A stretch of DNA of 64,000 nt from Metamycoplasma canadense (GCF_000828855.1 NZ_AP014631.1:310001-374000), one strand, 5' to 3'; numbered from the stretch's first letter, positions 38,108 to 49,465 are shown. The notes: generated from the letters alone by a model not told the origin. Translations and numbers: made by a program.

Positions 38108-38130
38108 ATTCTATGAATTACTCATAGAAT
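38108..38130 (-). terminator. Terminator overlapping the HAD gene stop
   Basis: A 9-bp stem (ATTCTATGA at 38108-38116 with TCATAGAAT at 38122-38130) encloses the stop codon of the HAD gene in its 5-base loop. The minus strand then runs into Ts. Confidence 0.65.
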
Positions 38131-38921
38131 CCCTTTTCTTTTAGTTTAAAATATGGACCATCTTCAGTTACAGGTAAGCAAATTTCATTGGCAACATTTT
38201 TTGTAACATCTTCTCCATTTCCCATTGCAACACCTAAACCAACGTGTTGTAACATTTCAATATCATTTTCAGAATCGCCAAAAGCAACCATTTCTTTAGG
38301 TTTAATATTAAGTAATTTTCCAAGTATATCTAAACCTACAGCCTTTGTTATTCCTTTTGAAGAAAGAAAAATTCCTCCGTTTCATGTTGCTAAAACCCAC
38401 ATATTCATTTTATTTTTAGCAAAAAAATCATTTATTTTTTTTGCTCATTCTTCTGGCTTGTTTGTGCTTACTGTAATTAAATAATTTTTATCGTTCATTG
38501 ATTCAAAATCTTTTTCAGAAATAAATTTATCTTTATAAGGTAAGTAAAATCAATGATCAATATTGAATAATTCATTATAGTAACCTCATTTTTCTCCAAC
38601 AAAAGAAAATGAAAGTTTGTGTTCATTAGCAAATTCTCTAAATTTTACAAAATCTTTGTAATCAATTGTTTGTTCAAAAATGTATTCATTAGTTTTTAAA
38701 TCAAGAATAAATGTACCGTTTGCACCAATAAAGTAATCTACATATGGATTATGAATTTGCTTCCCAACTGTAAAAATATCTCTACCTGAACAAAGAACAT
38801 TAATATATCCATTTTCTTTTAATTTGCGAAACATTTCTTTCATTCTTGGACTTAATTCATCAATACCGAAAGGTAATAATGTTCCATCAATATCAAAAAC
38901 TACCATTTTAAAATTATTCAT
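38118..38921 (-). CDS. Cof-type HAD family phosphatase
   Basis: A 267-residue HAD hydrolase of the Cof/type IIB group. Motif I is VFDIDGTLL with Asp10 and Asp12; motif II is VLCSGRD; the lysine motif lies in SSKGITKAVGLDIL; motif III/IV is VAFGDSENDIEMLQHVG, followed by VAMGNG. Such enzymes dephosphorylate sugar phosphates or flavin mononucleotide; its nearness to ribF and truB does not settle the substrate. GGAGG lies 4 bases before the ATG. It sits 21 bases after truB. Confidence 0.92.
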
Positions 38922-38942
38922 TTTACCTCCATATTAAGGGTT

Positions 38943-39782
38943 TTAAAATATACGGTTGAATAAAACCTTTTCAAAGGTTATTAAACCGTCTTTTATTTTC
39001 CCTCAGCCTATTATTTGATTATTATAAATAAATAGGCCATTATTATTTATGTTTTTTAAACGTTTTAAATATACTATTTTTGATTTGATATTTTTTATTT
39101 CCAAATCGTCTAGCAAATATAATTCTACATTAAAAAGTGTTTTTATGTCAACTATTTGCTTATATTCATAATTATTGTCTAATTTTATATTTCCAATTGC
39201 AGTTCTTTTTAAAATATTAACAACTGCATCTGTTTTTAATAAAATCCCTATGTCATGAATTAAAGATCTAATATATGTACCTTTAGAAACCTTAGTTTTT
39301 AAAGTAAACTCTTGTTTTTCAAAATCAAAAGAATCTAGAACTAAGTCATATATTTTGATATCACATTGTTTAAGTTCTATTTCAATATTATTTCTAGCTA
39401 GTTCATAGCTTCTTTTTCCATTAATTTTTTTAGCTGAAAAAATAGGAGGTGTTTGTTTTGTTTGCTTTTTTATTTTTTCTAAGGCATATTTTAGTTCTTC
39501 TAATGTTATTTTATTTTTATTTTGCAAATATTTAATTTCTTCACCTTCGTCATAACTTCTTGATTGGCAATGTAATGTAGCTTTTACAAAATATTCTTTT
39601 GTATCATTAGTTAAATAAGATAATGTTTTAGTATCTTCATCAGTTGCAACAATTAAAAGGCCTTCAGCAAGAGGATCAAGCGTTCCGCTATGTCCAATTT
39701 TTTTAATATTATTATTTTTTGCAAATTTTTTAATTGCAAAAAAACTTGATTCACCTCGTTTTTTATTTATTGCATAAAACAT
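38943..39782 (-). CDS. truB: tRNA pseudouridine-55 synthase TruB
   Basis: Makes pseudouridine 55 in the T-loop of most tRNAs. The 279-residue product has KIGHSGTLDPLAEGLL with catalytic Asp36, then DTKEYFVKA and KGTYIRSLIHDIG. A TGA read as Trp at 39003 extends the protein past the standard-code end to a usual TruB C-terminus (GWGKIKDGLITFEKV). AGGTAGG precedes the ATG. It is the first gene of a truB-HAD-ribF group on the minus strand. Confidence 0.95.
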
Positions 39783-39826
39783 ATTATTACCTACCTAATT
39801 TAGTTTAAAAATTGCTGATTTATTAT

Positions 39827-39850
39827 ATCAATTTTTATTGAAAAATTGAT
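39827..39850. promoter_or_regulatory. Perfect inverted repeat upstream of truB
   Basis: ATCAATTTTT (39827-39836), loop ATTG, AAAAATTGAT (39841-39850). It lies 45-68 bases upstream of truB and no gene ends nearby, so an operator role is more likely than termination. The remainder of the 369-base gap (39783-40151) is AT-rich DNA with the repeated promoter words described separately. Confidence 0.35.
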
Positions 39851-40082
39851 TTTGTTGATAAATATACTAAAAATAAAATATTTTTTACTTAAATTTAACA
39901 AAAACAAAAATTGAAGGAATTTTATAGTTAAATATACTAAATTTGATTTTTAAATAAAACCTTAAAATTTTAAACTAATATCCAATTAAAATAAATCCCT
40001 ATTTAATTAGTTTATTTAAGTTTAAATATGTTTTTAATTCAATGTTTTTAATTTTTAAATTTTGTTTAAAAAAATAAATAAT

Positions 40083-40123
40083 AAATATAATTTATAAAAG
40101 ATAACAAATATAATTTATAAAAG
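40083..40123 (+). promoter_or_regulatory. Tandemly duplicated -10 element
   Basis: The 18-base word AAATATAATTTATAAAAG occurs at 40083-40100 and again at 40106-40123. Each copy holds a TATAAT (40086-40091 and 40109-40114). Both are at promoter distance from the ATG at 40152. Confidence 0.5.
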
Positions 40124-40151
40124 AATTATTTTTATATTTAGGAAGGTAATA

Positions 40152-41090
40152 ATGAATAATAAAAAAGACAATAAAGTATATGTATTCTCATACGGAACAA
40201 TTCAAGATGAACTATTTTATAAAAATCTTTTATCGCCATCTACTTTAAGAAAAAAAGCTATTTTAAATGGTTATGCAAAATGCGTTGATGAATCAAATTA
40301 TTTTTTATTAAAAAAAGATATAGCTTATCAAGTAAAAGGAACGCTTTTTGAGATCACAAAAGATGAATTGTTTATGATTGATAGATGAGAAAATTTTCCA
40401 CAATACCAAAGATTTCAAGCGAATGTTATTCTTGAAGATACAAATGAAATCGTTGAGGATGTTTACGTTTATACAAAATTAGAATTTGGTCAATATTATT
40501 TAGCTGATGATAATTTAGGCTTTTCAAAATCACCTTATGAAACAGAAGAAAATTTAAATGCATTTATTCAAAAAGAAAAAATGACTGAGTTTTTACCATT
40601 GTTGGATAATGGTATTTTATATGAAATAAATCAAGAAGAACTTGAAAAAATCAAATCATTACCTCATCCTTATTTAGCGTTAATTTTAGATGATAAAGAA
40701 AATAAAAATTATCTAGTAGAACCATATACAATCTTGGCTTTTTCAAATAATAACAATAATAAACATTATGCTTTATTAGTAACATTTGCACAAAAGAATA
40801 ATATGAATAGTATATTCTACTATCATGCATTTGAAAATAAAATTGAAAATGCTAAAATAGATAAATTTTTTAAACCATTTTACGATTTTAGTTTAGATTT
40901 TTTAAACAACAAAACTCCAATTAAATATATAAATATTAGAAGAGATTTGGGTATTGATGAACCAAAATTTGGTATTTTTGAAGATAAGGCTTATGAAATT
41001 ATTTTGAATGATTTTGATATTGATCATTTTAAAAGATTAGATATAATGATTAAGACTTTAGAAGATAATATTGAACAAAAACATGATTAA
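40152..41090 (+). CDS. Gamma-glutamylcyclotransferase-like protein with a C-terminal extension
   Basis: A 312-residue protein. Residues 1 to about 125 match the AIG2/GGCT fold: VFSYGTIQDELFYK (YGTLQ motif), then GYAKCVDESNYFLL, VKGTLFEITKDELFMIDRWE with the acidic catalytic position, and QYQRFQANV. The remaining 185 residues are mixed alpha/beta with an Asn-rich turn and have no family that I recognise. The substrate is unknown. AAGGTAA precedes the ATG. Its stop overlaps the uvrC start by 8 bases, so they are coupled. Confidence 0.75.
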
Positions 41091-42771
41091 TAAAAAAAGT
41101 ATTGAAAATGTATCAACTAAACCTGGTGTTTATTTTTGAAAAGATGTAAATAATAACATTATTTATGTTGGTAAAGCTAAAAACTTAAGAGCTCGCATGG
41201 CTCAGTATTTCGATATAAATATGCAAAATTCTTATAAAACTTCTACAATGTTGTCGAAAATAGCTTCGTTTGAAACAACTGTTTTTGAAACTGAGGCAGA
41301 AGCCTTTATTTATGAAAGAAGATGCATTTCTAAATATAAGCCTTTTTATAATGTTCTTTTACCGACACAGGCTAATTTTCCCTATATTTGCATTTCTAAA
41401 AATGCAAATAATTTATCAATTAAGCTTGAAAATAAATTTAAAAAGGCACCGAATGCTATTTATTATGGTCCACTTATAAAAAGTTCTAAATATACTAAGT
41501 TAATAAAATATTTAAATCATCTTTTAAAGTCAAAAAATGGATTAATTTTAAAAAAAATGAATCCCGATGATATTGAAACAGCTTTTTTAAAAGCAAAAAA
41601 AATCCTTAAATTTGATAAAGATTTTAGAAATAATTTATTAAAAAAAATTAGTTGAGCTTCTGAAAATGAGGAATACCAACTAGCAAAAGATTATAAGGAT
41701 ATTTTAGATTTAGTTTATAGTAAAGAAAATAATCAAAATATTATTTTAGAAAAAAATGAAAATTTTGATGTTTTTGGTTTTTATAATGAAAATGGGAAAA
41801 TTTTTATTTCAATATTACATTATCGCTTTTCAAATTTAATTAAAAAAAGTGATTTTCAATTTGAAATAAGCGGCTTTTTAGAGGATTTTATAAGTAATTT
41901 TATTGAAGAATATTATTCAATAAATCAAATTCCAAATGAGATACTTTTGCCTGTTGAATATCAAAATATTTTTATAAATAAGGAAATAAAAAATCTAATA
42001 AATTTTAAAAATAATGAAGTTTATAAAAAAATATTAAATATTGCTTATGAAAATGCTAAAAATGATATTTTAAATAAAATAATAAAATTAGAAAAAGAAA
42101 ATAATTTACAAAAAACGATTGATAAATTAGGTGTAATTTTAAAACAAGATGCCACCAAGTTTGTAATTTTTGATAATTCTTTTATGTCGAATGTTAATCA
42201 AATTGTTGGTGGATGTTGTTTTTATGAAAACGGAAAATTAAACACTAGTTTATCTCGAGCATATATTTTAACTAAAAATGAATTTAAAAAAGATGATACT
42301 TTTTTTATGCAACAAAGTGCACAAAAATTTTTAAAAAATAATTCAGAATTAATTAATTTAATTTTTGTTGATGGTAGTATTAGCCAAATTAATGCAGTAA
42401 AAAAAGCAATTAATGATTTAAATATTTCAGTTCCTATTTTTGGTTTAGTTAAAAACTCAAAACATACATTTGAAAAAATAATTGATAGTAATAATAATGT
42501 TATTGAATTTCAAGATACTGAAGTATTTAATTTTTTAACGATTATTCAAAATAAGGTTGATAAATTTGCAAAAGAATGATTTAATAAAAGACATTCAAAA
42601 GATCTTTTTTTTGATTCTATTTATCAAATTAAAGGAATTGGTTATCAAACTATTAATAAATTATTGAATCATTTTGGAACATATGAAGCTATTTTCGAGG
42701 CAGGTGATCAAGAATTAAGCAAAATTACTTCTAAAAATATTGCTAAAAAAATAAGGCAAAATTTAAATTAA
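41083..42771 (+). CDS. uvrC: Excinuclease ABC subunit C
   Basis: The nuclease of nucleotide excision repair, making both incisions around the lesion. The 562-residue product has an N-terminal GIY-YIG domain (PGVYFWKDVNNNIIYVGKA at about 14-32), a UVR motif region near 200-215 (ENEEYQLAKDYKDIL), an RNase H-like domain (VIFDNSFMSN, IFVDGSISQI) and a C-terminal helix-hairpin-helix pair (IKGIGYQTINKLLNHFGTYE). It is slightly shorter than Bacillus UvrC. Start at ATG 41083, inside the previous gene. Confidence 0.94.
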
Positions 42772-42806
42772 AAAATAGCATCGGTTAATAAACAATGCTA
42801 TTTTTT
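42770..42806. terminator. Bidirectional terminator between uvrC and the S41 gene
   Basis: A 12-bp perfect stem: AAAAAATAGCAT (42770-42781) with ATGCTATTTTTT (42795-42806). Both convergent genes have their stop at its edge. Confidence 0.8.
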
Positions 42807-44527
42807 AATAATATTTTTTAACAAATAGTCAATATCATAAAAATCTTTATAGTCTATTTTTATATCAACTTCAACGCCGTTTTCTAAATTTTGCTCTATA
42901 TTATTAATTTTATTTAAAAAAACTAAAGGACCACTAACTAACATGGAGGTTTGATCATTTAAAACAACAGGAAAAATAGGTGAGCCACCACCGCCGCTTT
43001 TTTGTCCAATTATTTTTGCAATATTCATTTCCTTAGCAATTCCGGCGAATAAATTGGCAGCACTAAATGTATTTTTACTTGTTAAAATGTAATAATTAAA
43101 TTGATCAAAAGCATCATTATCATTGAAATCACCATTATTATTAGCATCAATTTTATATTTTGTGGTTACTTTGAATTTATTTTGTGTATCTTGCGATCTT
43201 TGAATAATATCTTTATTAGTTAGTAATCCTAAAACTTTAAGCATTGAACCAACATTACCGCCAGGATTTCTTGAAATATCAATAATAATATTTTTAACAT
43301 TTTTATTTTTTGAAATTTCTTCAAGATTTCTTTTTAGAAAACTAAATGAATCATTTAAATAATTATTTTTTTCAATATCTTCATTTGTACCGGCTAAGAA
43401 AGCACTTAAAATAATATATGCTGTATTTCCCTTTATTAAATATCCATCAGTATTTAAATTCTTTTTTAAAATATTTCTTTTTTCATTTAATAAATCAGAA
43501 ACCTTCTTGTGTTCTAATCGTTGTTTTCCAATATATCTTTTAGCATAATCATGAATTATTTTTTCTTGATCTGTATTTATTGAAAGCATTGTCAAACTAG
43601 TGTGCAATTCATCTAATTTTTTGTAAACTAGTTCTGAATATGCGTAATTGTATTTATTTGGATCTACGCTAAGTAAGTCTTTTTGAATATCTTTTATATA
43701 TTCTTTAAATGTTGATATTCCAAAGTGTCTTTTTAATCCATAAAAATGATCTAAAATAAATAAAAAATTATTTAAATTATTTTTCCTGTCAATAATGGTT
43801 TCTTTTTGTTTTTCATTAGTAGCTGTTAAAAATAAATTAGATTCGTCGGTTTTTTCTTGTAAAAGTAAATGTGTTCCAAAAACTTCAACACCATTATAAT
43901 ATAGACTGTAATAATTGGGACTACAAAATAAAATATTAAAAATACTTAATGGTATTAGACTTTTATTTTGTTGATTATAAATATTTATGTTATAAGCTTT
44001 TAAATCAAAAACTAAATTTGGTTTTATTTCATTAGGATTTTCAATCTTTGTTTCAGATAATTTAATTCCTCTTGAATAATTTGTTCCTGTTGAATCATTA
44101 ATAAAATGAAAAAAAGATTTGTCAGTTATAGATATTTTATTATGTTTAAAATCAATAATCATGTTTTGATTTTCATTTGATAAAATGACAACTTTTTCTT
44201 TATCATCATATTTTTTAATCTTGTTAATTTTTTTTGCATTAAAAAAACCATTTAAATCTTTTATCATTTCTTCAATCGAAACATAAGGTTGAGATTCATT
44301 TTTTTTAAAATAAAGGTTTATTTTTTTCTTTTTAATATTGTAATCATTAAAAGCAAGGTTAGCAAAAACTTTTTCTTCTCTTTTAAATTCTAAATCTTGG
44401 CCATTTTCATTTGTTTGTTCATCTTTTATATCTAAAACATTTTTTTTATTAGCACCAATGCATGAAATAGTGCTTATAGGTAAAAAAAAGCTGGGATTAA
44501 AGTTATAATAAGTTTCATTTTTTTCAT
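42798..44527 (-). pseudogene. S41-family peptidase lipoprotein, signal peptide out of frame at a T8 tract
   Basis: From the ATG at 44267 to the stop, 489 residues encode an S41 (C-terminal processing peptidase-like) domain: IDISRNPGGNVGS, then TSKNTFSAANLFAG with the likely catalytic Ser, and SGGGGSP. The gene really seems to begin upstream. The same strand reads MKKMKLIITLIPAF from the ATG at 44527, then a run of eight T (44482-44489, shown as A8), then in the next frame LPISTISC, a lipobox, and about 70 in-frame residues leading into the peptidase. With nine T the whole would be one 576-residue lipoprotein. As it stands, the upstream ATG gives only 17 residues. Either a phase-variable OFF state or a base error. 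Confidence 0.8.
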
Positions 44528-44628
44528 TTTTATCCTGTATATTATTATTTAGTTTTTATAATAATTTTATAATAATACACTTAATAAAATTATTTTTTAA
44601 AAAATTAATTTCTAAAATAAAAATGTGT

Positions 44629-44634
44629 TACAAT
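44629..44634 (+). promoter_or_regulatory. -10 box of tRNA-Arg
   Basis: TACAAT at 44629-44634, 11 bases before the tRNA. Confidence 0.35.
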
Positions 44635-44645
44635 ATTATTGCAAC

Positions 44646-44721
44646 GGTCGTGTAGCTCAGGGGATAGAGTACGTGCCTTCTAAGCATGTGGTCGCAGGTT
44701 CGAATCCTGCCACGATCGCCA
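44646..44721 (+). tRNA. tRNA-Arg (UCU)
   Basis: 76 bases with CCA encoded. The acceptor stem pairs GGTCGTG with CACGATC (one G-T). The anticodon stem CGTGC/GCATG holds the loop CTTCTAA, so the anticodon is UCU. The T-loop is the normal TTCGAAT. It reads AGA and AGG, by far the favoured Arg codons here. Confidence 0.95.
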
Positions 44722-44807
44722 TTTTTTTTTATTTCTTTTTTATATTAAAAAATATGTTTTTTTATTTAAGTTTTAATATTTTTTAAATAAATTAATATTT
44801 TTTAGTT

Positions 44808-44813
44808 TATAAT
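44808..44813 (+). promoter_or_regulatory. -10 box of the tRNA-Gly pair
   Basis: TATAAT at 44808-44813, 13 bases before the first tRNA-Gly. The two tRNAs are 2 bases apart and probably one transcript. Confidence 0.4.
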
Positions 44814-44826
44814 ATATATCGCTATT

Positions 44827-44900
44827 GCGAGTGTAGTTTAATGGTAGAACTTTAGCCTTCCAAGCTAACTACGTGGGTTCGATTCCCATCACTTGCACCA
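44827..44900 (+). tRNA. tRNA-Gly (UCC)
   Basis: 74 bases with CCA encoded. Acceptor GCGAGTG pairs with CACTTGC (one G-T). The anticodon stem TTAGC/GCTAA holds CTTCCAA, so the anticodon is UCC. The T-loop is the normal TTCGATT. Confidence 0.95.
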
Positions 44901-44902
44901 TT

Positions 44903-44976
44903 GCGGATGTAGTTCAATGGTAGAACATCAGGTTGCCAATCTGAATACGAGGGTCCGATTCCCTTCATCCGCACCA
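44903..44976 (+). tRNA. tRNA-Gly (GCC) with C at position 55
   Basis: 74 bases with CCA encoded. Acceptor GCGGATG pairs with CATCCGC perfectly. The anticodon loop TTGCCAA gives GCC. The T-loop reads TCCGATT where TTCGATT is expected: position 55, the target of TruB, is C rather than T. Confidence 0.92.
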
Positions 44977-44980
44977 TATT

Positions 44981-45010
44981 AAAAAAACTTGGTAAAACCC
45001 AAGTTTTTTT
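44981..45010 (+). terminator. Terminator after the tRNA-Gly pair
   Basis: A 12-bp stem: AAAAAAACTTGG (44981-44992) with CCAAGTTTTTTT (44999-45010). Confidence 0.8.
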
Positions 45011-45053
45011 ATTTTAAAAATAAAATTCAGTTTTAAGATTTTTTATTATTAGC

Positions 45054-45059
45054 TATAAT
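45054..45059 (+). promoter_or_regulatory. -10 box of the azoreductase gene
   Basis: TATAAT at 45054-45059, about 40 bases before the ATG, with AAGGAG between. Confidence 0.45.
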
Positions 45060-45099
45060 TTAAATATAATTTATTTTAAATTAAAATTAAGGAGAAAAA

Positions 45100-45699
45100 A
45101 TGAATAAAGTTTTAGTTTTATATTCATCACCATTACCAGGTGAAAAATCAATATCATCATTAGCAACAAAAGAATTTATTAAAGAATATAAAAAAAATAA
45201 TCTTAATGATGAAATTATTGAGTTTGATTTAAATAATCTTGAAATGTCAATTAATAGCATGAATTCTAATAATTTTAGTAGCTTTTATAACGAAGATCTC
45301 TCAAACAAATATATTGAAATATTAAAAGAAACTAATAAATTAATAATTGCTGCACCTATGATTAATTTTAATGTTCCAACTGTTTTAAAAAATTTTATTG
45401 ATAGAGTTGCTGTTGCAAACAAAACATTTTCTTATAAATATGCAAAAAAAGGTTCTTCAATTGGATTATTGAATAATTTAAAAGTTCAAATTATTGCTAC
45501 ACAAGGTGCTCCTGTAGGTTGATATACTTGAGCTAGTCATGTTTCTTATTTAGAAGGTGTTTGAGACTTTTTTGGAGCCAGTTTAGCTAAAACACTTTTA
45601 ATTGATGGAATTAAGGTTGAACCATTTATTTCACAAAAACCAGAAGAAATAATCGAAACTAAAAAAGATTTAATTATTTCTTCTGCTTTGGTTTTTTAA
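45100..45699 (+). CDS. azoR: FMN-dependent NADH-azoreductase (AzoR/AcpD family)
   Basis: A 199-residue flavodoxin-fold reductase. It has the FMN phosphate loop VLYSSPLPGEKSIS at 6-19, the NFNVPTVLKNFIDRV block (about 88-102) and TQGAPVGWYTWASHVSYLEGVWDFFG with three TGA-Trp codons. Family members reduce quinones and azo compounds with NADH. AAGGAG lies 6 bases before the ATG. It stands alone between the tRNAs and the rplK unit. Confidence 0.92.
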
Positions 45700-45741
45700 A
45701 AAAAAGAAATTATCTTAAAATAAGAAGAAATATAGTAAATT

Positions 45742-45891
45742 ATGGAAGTTTTTAATTTATTTGATCAGACTATTTTAGTACCTTATAAAAATAATGTTTT
45801 TAAAATAAATTTGAGTAAATTATTTGAAATTAGCTTGCTTAAATTTATTTTTTATTTATTATTTTTTAAAAAAATAATCTTTTTGTTATAA
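45742..45891 (+). CDS. Doubtful small ORF
   Basis: A 49-residue frame whose second half is strongly hydrophobic (a possible membrane helix). It has only a poor ribosome binding site, and its stop overlaps the -10 box proposed for rplK. I list it as possible, not probable. Confidence 0.15.
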   Translation: MEVFNLFDQTILVPYKNNVFKINLSKLFEISLLKFIFYLLFFKKIIFLL

Positions 45892-45980
45892 TTGCATATG
45901 CAATGTAAATTGCCACAGTGGAAGAATTAAAATATGTATTAATTCGCTAGAACCACAATTATCGAAAGGATTTTAGTAAA
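45887..45980 (+). promoter_or_regulatory. rplK-rplA promoter and structured leader
   Basis: TATAAT at 45887-45892 is followed by an 80-base leader. It can fold into two stacked helices, GTGG (45918-45921) with CCAC (45953-45956) and GAATTAA (45924-45930) with TTAATTC (45939-45945), around an asymmetric internal loop of AA against GCTAGAA. In many bacteria L1 represses this operon by binding a two-helix leader; the position and shape fit, but the match to an L1 consensus is unchecked. GAAAGGA before the ATG is the ribosome binding site. Confidence 0.45.
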
Positions 45981-46424
45981 ATGGCAAAAGAAATAGCAAA
46001 AAAAGCTAAATTACAATTTATGGCCGGTCAAGCTAAACCAGGACCAGCATTGGCTGGTGTTGGAATTAACATGCCTGAATTTACAAAGGCATTTAACGAC
46101 CAAACAAGAGACAGAGGAGCTGAACCAGTTCCTGTTCTAATTACAGTATACAAAGATAAATCATTTGAGTTTAAACTTTTTACTTCACCAACATCATTTA
46201 AATTAATTCAAGCTTCAAAAGTTAAAAAAGGAAGTGGAGTTCCAAATAAAGAAAAAGTTGGTTCAATTTCATTAGAACAATTAAAAGAAATTGCTGAATA
46301 TAAAATGCCAGATATGAATGCTAACACAGTTGAAGCAGCAATGCGTCAAGTTGCTGGAACAGCAAAAAATATGGGTATCACAATTGATGGCTATGAAGAA
46401 TGATTAAAAGGCGGTGCTAACTAA
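45981..46424 (+). CDS. rplK: 50S ribosomal protein L11
   Basis: A 147-residue L11. It has the N-terminal KLQFMAGQAKPGPALAGVGINMPEF (residues 10-34), VPVLITVYKDKSFEF, and the C-terminal RNA-binding domain with AASKVKKGSG-like QASKVKKGSGVPNKEKVG and MRQVAGTAKNMGI. TGA codes a Trp six residues before the end, so the standard code would cut the protein at residue 140. rplA overlaps the stop by one base. Confidence 0.97.
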
Positions 46425-47116
46425 TGGCTAAAAGAGTTACAAAAAATGCTAAAGTTTTAAAAACATTAGTTAACAAAAATGATGTTTATTCATTATCAGA
46501 AGCAATCGATTTAGCAAAAAAAGCTTCGTTTGCAAAATTTGATGAATCATTAGATATAGCTATAAAATTAAACCTAGATACAAGAAAATCTGACCAACAA
46601 TTACGTGGTGCTGTAGTTTTACCTAACGGAACAGGTAAAACTATTAAAGTTTTAGTAGCAACAGATGAAGTTTCAGCACAAAAATCTGCTTTAGAAGCAG
46701 GAGCTGATTTAGTTTACTCATCTTCAGAATTACCAGAAGTTTTAAATCAAGATAAATATGATTTTGATGTTATTGTAGCCGATCCTAAAATGATGTTAGT
46801 TTTAGGTAAGTATGGTAAAAAGCTTGGGCCAAAAGGCTTAATGCCAAACCCAAAGACTGGAACAGTTACAACTAACCCTGCAAAGGCAGTTGAAGAACTT
46901 AAAAAAGGTAAAGCAAATTACCGTGCTGATAAAGGTGGTATTATCCACGCTTCAGTTGGTAAGAAATCAATGGAAACAGCTTTATTAGTACAAAATGCCG
47001 AAACATTAATACAAACAGTAAAAAGATTAAAACCTCAAACTGTTAAAGGAACATACGTTTTAAATATTGTTGTTTCAACTTCTATGGGTGCTGCTGTAAA
47101 AGTTAAAATCGATTAA
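46424..47116 (+). CDS. rplA: 50S ribosomal protein L1
   Basis: A 230-residue L1, which binds the L1 stalk of 23S rRNA and represses its own operon in many bacteria. It has FDESLDIAIKLNLDTRKSDQ, VRGAVVLPNGTGK-type RGAVVLPNGTGK, the hallmark GKLGPKGLMPNPKTGTVT block (about 127-146) and YRADKGGIIHASVGK. It overlaps rplK by 1 base. Confidence 0.97.
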   Translation: MAKRVTKNAKVLKTLVNKNDVYSLSEAIDLAKKASFAKFDESLDIAIKLNLDTRKSDQQLRGAVVLPNGTGKTIKVLVATDEVSAQKSALEAGADLVYSSSELPEVLNQDKYDFDVIVADPKMMLVLGKYGKKLGPKGLMPNPKTGTVTTNPAKAVEELKKGKANYRADKGGIIHASVGKKSMETALLVQNAETLIQTVKRLKPQTVKGTYVLNIVVSTSMGAAVKVKID

Positions 47117-47146
47117 TTAAAAAACTCGGGAAACCGAGTTTTTTAA
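47117..47146. terminator. Terminator between rplA and eno
   Basis: A 13-bp perfect stem (47117-47129 with 47134-47146) capped by a GAAA tetraloop, symmetrical in A and T runs, serving both convergent genes. Confidence 0.9.
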
Positions 47147-47155
47147 TATTTAAAA

Positions 47156-48547
<1,392 letters not shown>

Positions 48548-48699
48548 TTAATAATTCAATAAAAATTATGATTTAAAAATTAAAATTTAATTTCTTTAAC
48601 TTTATTTTAAAATGATTTTTTGAATTTTATATATAAATAAAATTATAAATTAATTATATAAAAAATGATTATTAAAATCAAACGATTATTTAAATAGTG

Positions 48700-48712
48700 T
48701 AAAATTCTAATT
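48700..48712 (+). promoter_or_regulatory. Promoter of the DUF3196-like gene, probably leaderless
   Basis: TAAAAT at 48700-48705, then 7 bases, then the ATG at 48713. The 180-base gap to eno (48533-48712) otherwise holds only the eno upstream region. Confidence 0.45.
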
Positions 48713-49423
48713 ATGCTTAAAAATGAATTATTAGAAAAAGAATTTGATCAATTTATCGATGAAATTAATAAAATTAGATACGAAGATCCTTTAAGAGCTA
48801 TATATCTTTTAGATGAAGGAAAAAAACAATTTCAAGTTTCAGCAATGCAAAATGAAATTGATGCATTTAGAAACAATATTTTATTTCAAATTAAAAAAAA
48901 TAATCTTAAAACAAAAACTAATTTAGATACATTAAGTTTGATTAATTCATTAAAAAACAAGAAAATGGATTATATTTTTATGCTTAATTATAATGAACTT
49001 AAAAATCGTAGTTTAAATGAATTTTCTTCAGAATTTCAGTATTTTTTTAATGGTGATGGTTTTGATAACTCAGGATTTCAAACATTAATTTATGATCTTT
49101 TACAATCTAAAAATATTGACTTTGATTATAAAGTAAAAAATGATGTTATTAATCCTAAAAAAGATGGGTCATTTTTAAAAAATGAATCAATAGCAAAACT
49201 TGAAAAAGAAATACTAAATCTTTTTAAAGAAGACGTTGCAAAAAGTAAGATTGCTAGACAGGTTTTTAGTGGTTATTTATTTCAAAATTGAATTAAAATA
49301 TTAAAAAATAAAACATTTAATGAGTATCAAGATATTGTTTCAGTAACACAGGTCTTATTTGGTGAAAAAAATGAAAATGATCTTAGCAAAGAACAAAAAA
49401 TCTTATATGCATTATTCAAATAA
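48713..49423 (+). CDS. Helical repeat protein, DUF3196-like
   Basis: A 236-residue soluble protein predicted mostly helical. The N-terminal part (EEINKIRYEDPLRAIYLLDEG region, residues 12-33) recalls TPR-like mycoplasma proteins of the DUF3196 family; the match is from memory of that style and not certain. It has one TGA-Trp (49288). It starts right after a -10 box and shares a spacer with eno. tig follows 42 bases later and is likely cotranscribed. Confidence 0.7.
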
Positions 49424-49465
49424 ATAATGTTATAATATTTACATATTTTTAAACAAGGAGAAAAA

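Noticed and set aside
40083-40123. CRISPR-like repeat
   Set aside because: Only two copies 5 bases apart, each a promoter word; no spacers and no cas genes.
42798-44267. S41 peptidase as a cytoplasmic protein starting at ATG 44267
   Set aside because: A lipobox and about 70 in-frame codons stand directly upstream of this ATG, so it is more likely an internal methionine of a frameshifted lipoprotein.
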